A stretch of 7,188 nucleotides of DNA from Sphingobium sp. CCH11-B1 (GTDB lineage: Bacteria > Pseudomonadota > Alphaproteobacteria > Sphingomonadales > Sphingomonadaceae): positions 1 through 7,188 of the forward strand of contig NZ_LSJY01000197.1 in the NCBI RefSeq assembly GCF_001556865.1. The letters run 5' to 3'. Positions 7,055-7,188 of this stretch are shown piece by piece (within the stretch, counting starts at the first letter, position 1; every line of letters starts with the position of its first letter). A program made the position numbers and the translations under genes. The notes under the pieces were generated by a model. That model did no database searches and was not told the origin of the DNA. It was given only the letters and a program-made list of their open reading frames with translations.

Positions 7055-7098
7055 GGCGTTCAAAAGGGACCCCCGATCGGCGTCGAAGAGGGACCCCC
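7055..7098 (+). repeat. Two 20-bp direct repeats at 24-bp spacing in the IS end
   Basis: GGCGTTCAAAAGGGACCCCC (7055-7074) and GGCGTCGAAGAGGGACCCCC (7079-7098) match at 17 of 20 positions and are offset by exactly 24 bases, a little over two helical turns. The invariant GGGACCCCC cores lie at 7066-7074 and 7090-7098. This arrangement suits cooperative binding of a transposase to one face of the DNA. Confidence 0.75.
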
Positions 7099-7141
7099 TT
7101 TTCGGATAATATGATGCTGGTTTGTTGAAGATGGCCTTGCG

Positions 7142-7188
7142 CTGCGTGCGGCGGAGGGCGGGCGTAGCCCGACCGGAGGCGCGCGCAG
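7142..7188. repeat. Long imperfect palindrome at the right edge
   Basis: The sequence folds symmetrically about 7165. CGGGC/GCCCG (7159-7163/7167-7171) closes on a GTA loop, GG/CC (7156-7157/7173-7174) pairs next, and CTGCGTGCG (7142-7150) pairs with CGCGCGCAG (7180-7188) over 9 positions, one of them G-T. The outer pairing reaches the last base of the window, so the palindrome probably continues beyond it. It lies in the leader of the IS21-like element, between the terminal repeats and the expected istA. Confidence 0.6.

Larger units (their letters stand above)
7047..7188 (+). mobile_element. Terminus of an IS21-family-like insertion sequence (partial)
   Basis: The sequence changes character at TGTCAAACGGCG (7047), a TG-initiated end typical of IS21-family elements. 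Within 52 bases it shows two copies of a motif ending in AGGGACCCCC, the multiple terminal repeats characteristic of IS21-like ends, which are thought to bind the IstA transposase. Then comes GATAAT (7105-7110), a plausible -10 element firing rightward towards istA. No recognisable IstA N-terminus is reached before the window ends, so the transposase genes should begin to the right. The other end and the target duplication are outside the window. The family call rests on recalled resemblance, not an alignment. Confidence 0.6.

Noticed and set aside
7131..7187. ATG at 7131 as the start of istA
   Set aside because: The translation (MALRCVRRRAGVARPEARA) does not resemble an IstA N-terminus and coincides with the palindrome; the true start probably lies beyond the window.
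1..7188. tRNA, rRNA or CRISPR array
   Set aside because: No cloverleaf-like segment, rRNA-like stretch or regularly spaced repeat-spacer pattern was seen; the only periodic repeat is the 24-bp pair in the IS end.

Overview
This window looks like accessory DNA from a GC-rich proteobacterium. An alphaproteobacterium such as a sphingomonad or rhizobial relative is my best guess, from the roughly 60-67% GC of the better-adapted coding stretches and the style of the IS21-type end. No gene here fixes the taxon. The content reads as part of a defence island: a restriction-modification region next to a mobile element.

Left (1-622): the 3' end of a rightward gene that begins outside the window. I do not recognise it with confidence. 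A 96-bp gap (623-718) follows and contains a perfect 13-bp palindrome.

Centre (719-6373): two co-directional genes 21 bp apart, almost certainly one operon. The first encodes a 1163-residue single-chain restriction-modification enzyme of the MmeI-like (Type IIL) kind. Its order is an N-terminal PD-(D/E)XK nuclease, helical connector, adenine-type DNA methyltransferase core (DPACGTG, NPPF), target-recognition region and C-terminal winged-helix-like tail. The second encodes a 713-residue protein with a DUF262 (GmrS-like NTPase) domain, a DUF1524 HNH nuclease (GmrD-like) and an AlbA_2/Schlafen-like C-terminal domain. Together they suggest a two-layer barrier: the first protein methylates self sites and cuts unmethylated DNA, while the second may act on modified or otherwise sensed foreign nucleic acid. 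That division of labour is inference from domain families.

Right (6374-7188): two inverted repeats follow the operon (6415-6438 and 6457-6499), then a small gene for a 68-residue protein with one predicted membrane segment (6532-6738). Convergent with it is the 3' part of an unidentified minus-strand gene (6741 to about 7046). It appears to be cut by the end of an IS21-family-like insertion sequence that begins near 7047. That end carries two copies of a 20-bp motif at 24-bp spacing and a long imperfect palindrome that runs to the window edge.

The observation most worth following is the GmrS-GmrD-AlbA_2 fusion coupled to a self-contained MmeI-like enzyme, whose recognition segment differs visibly in base composition from the rest of its gene.
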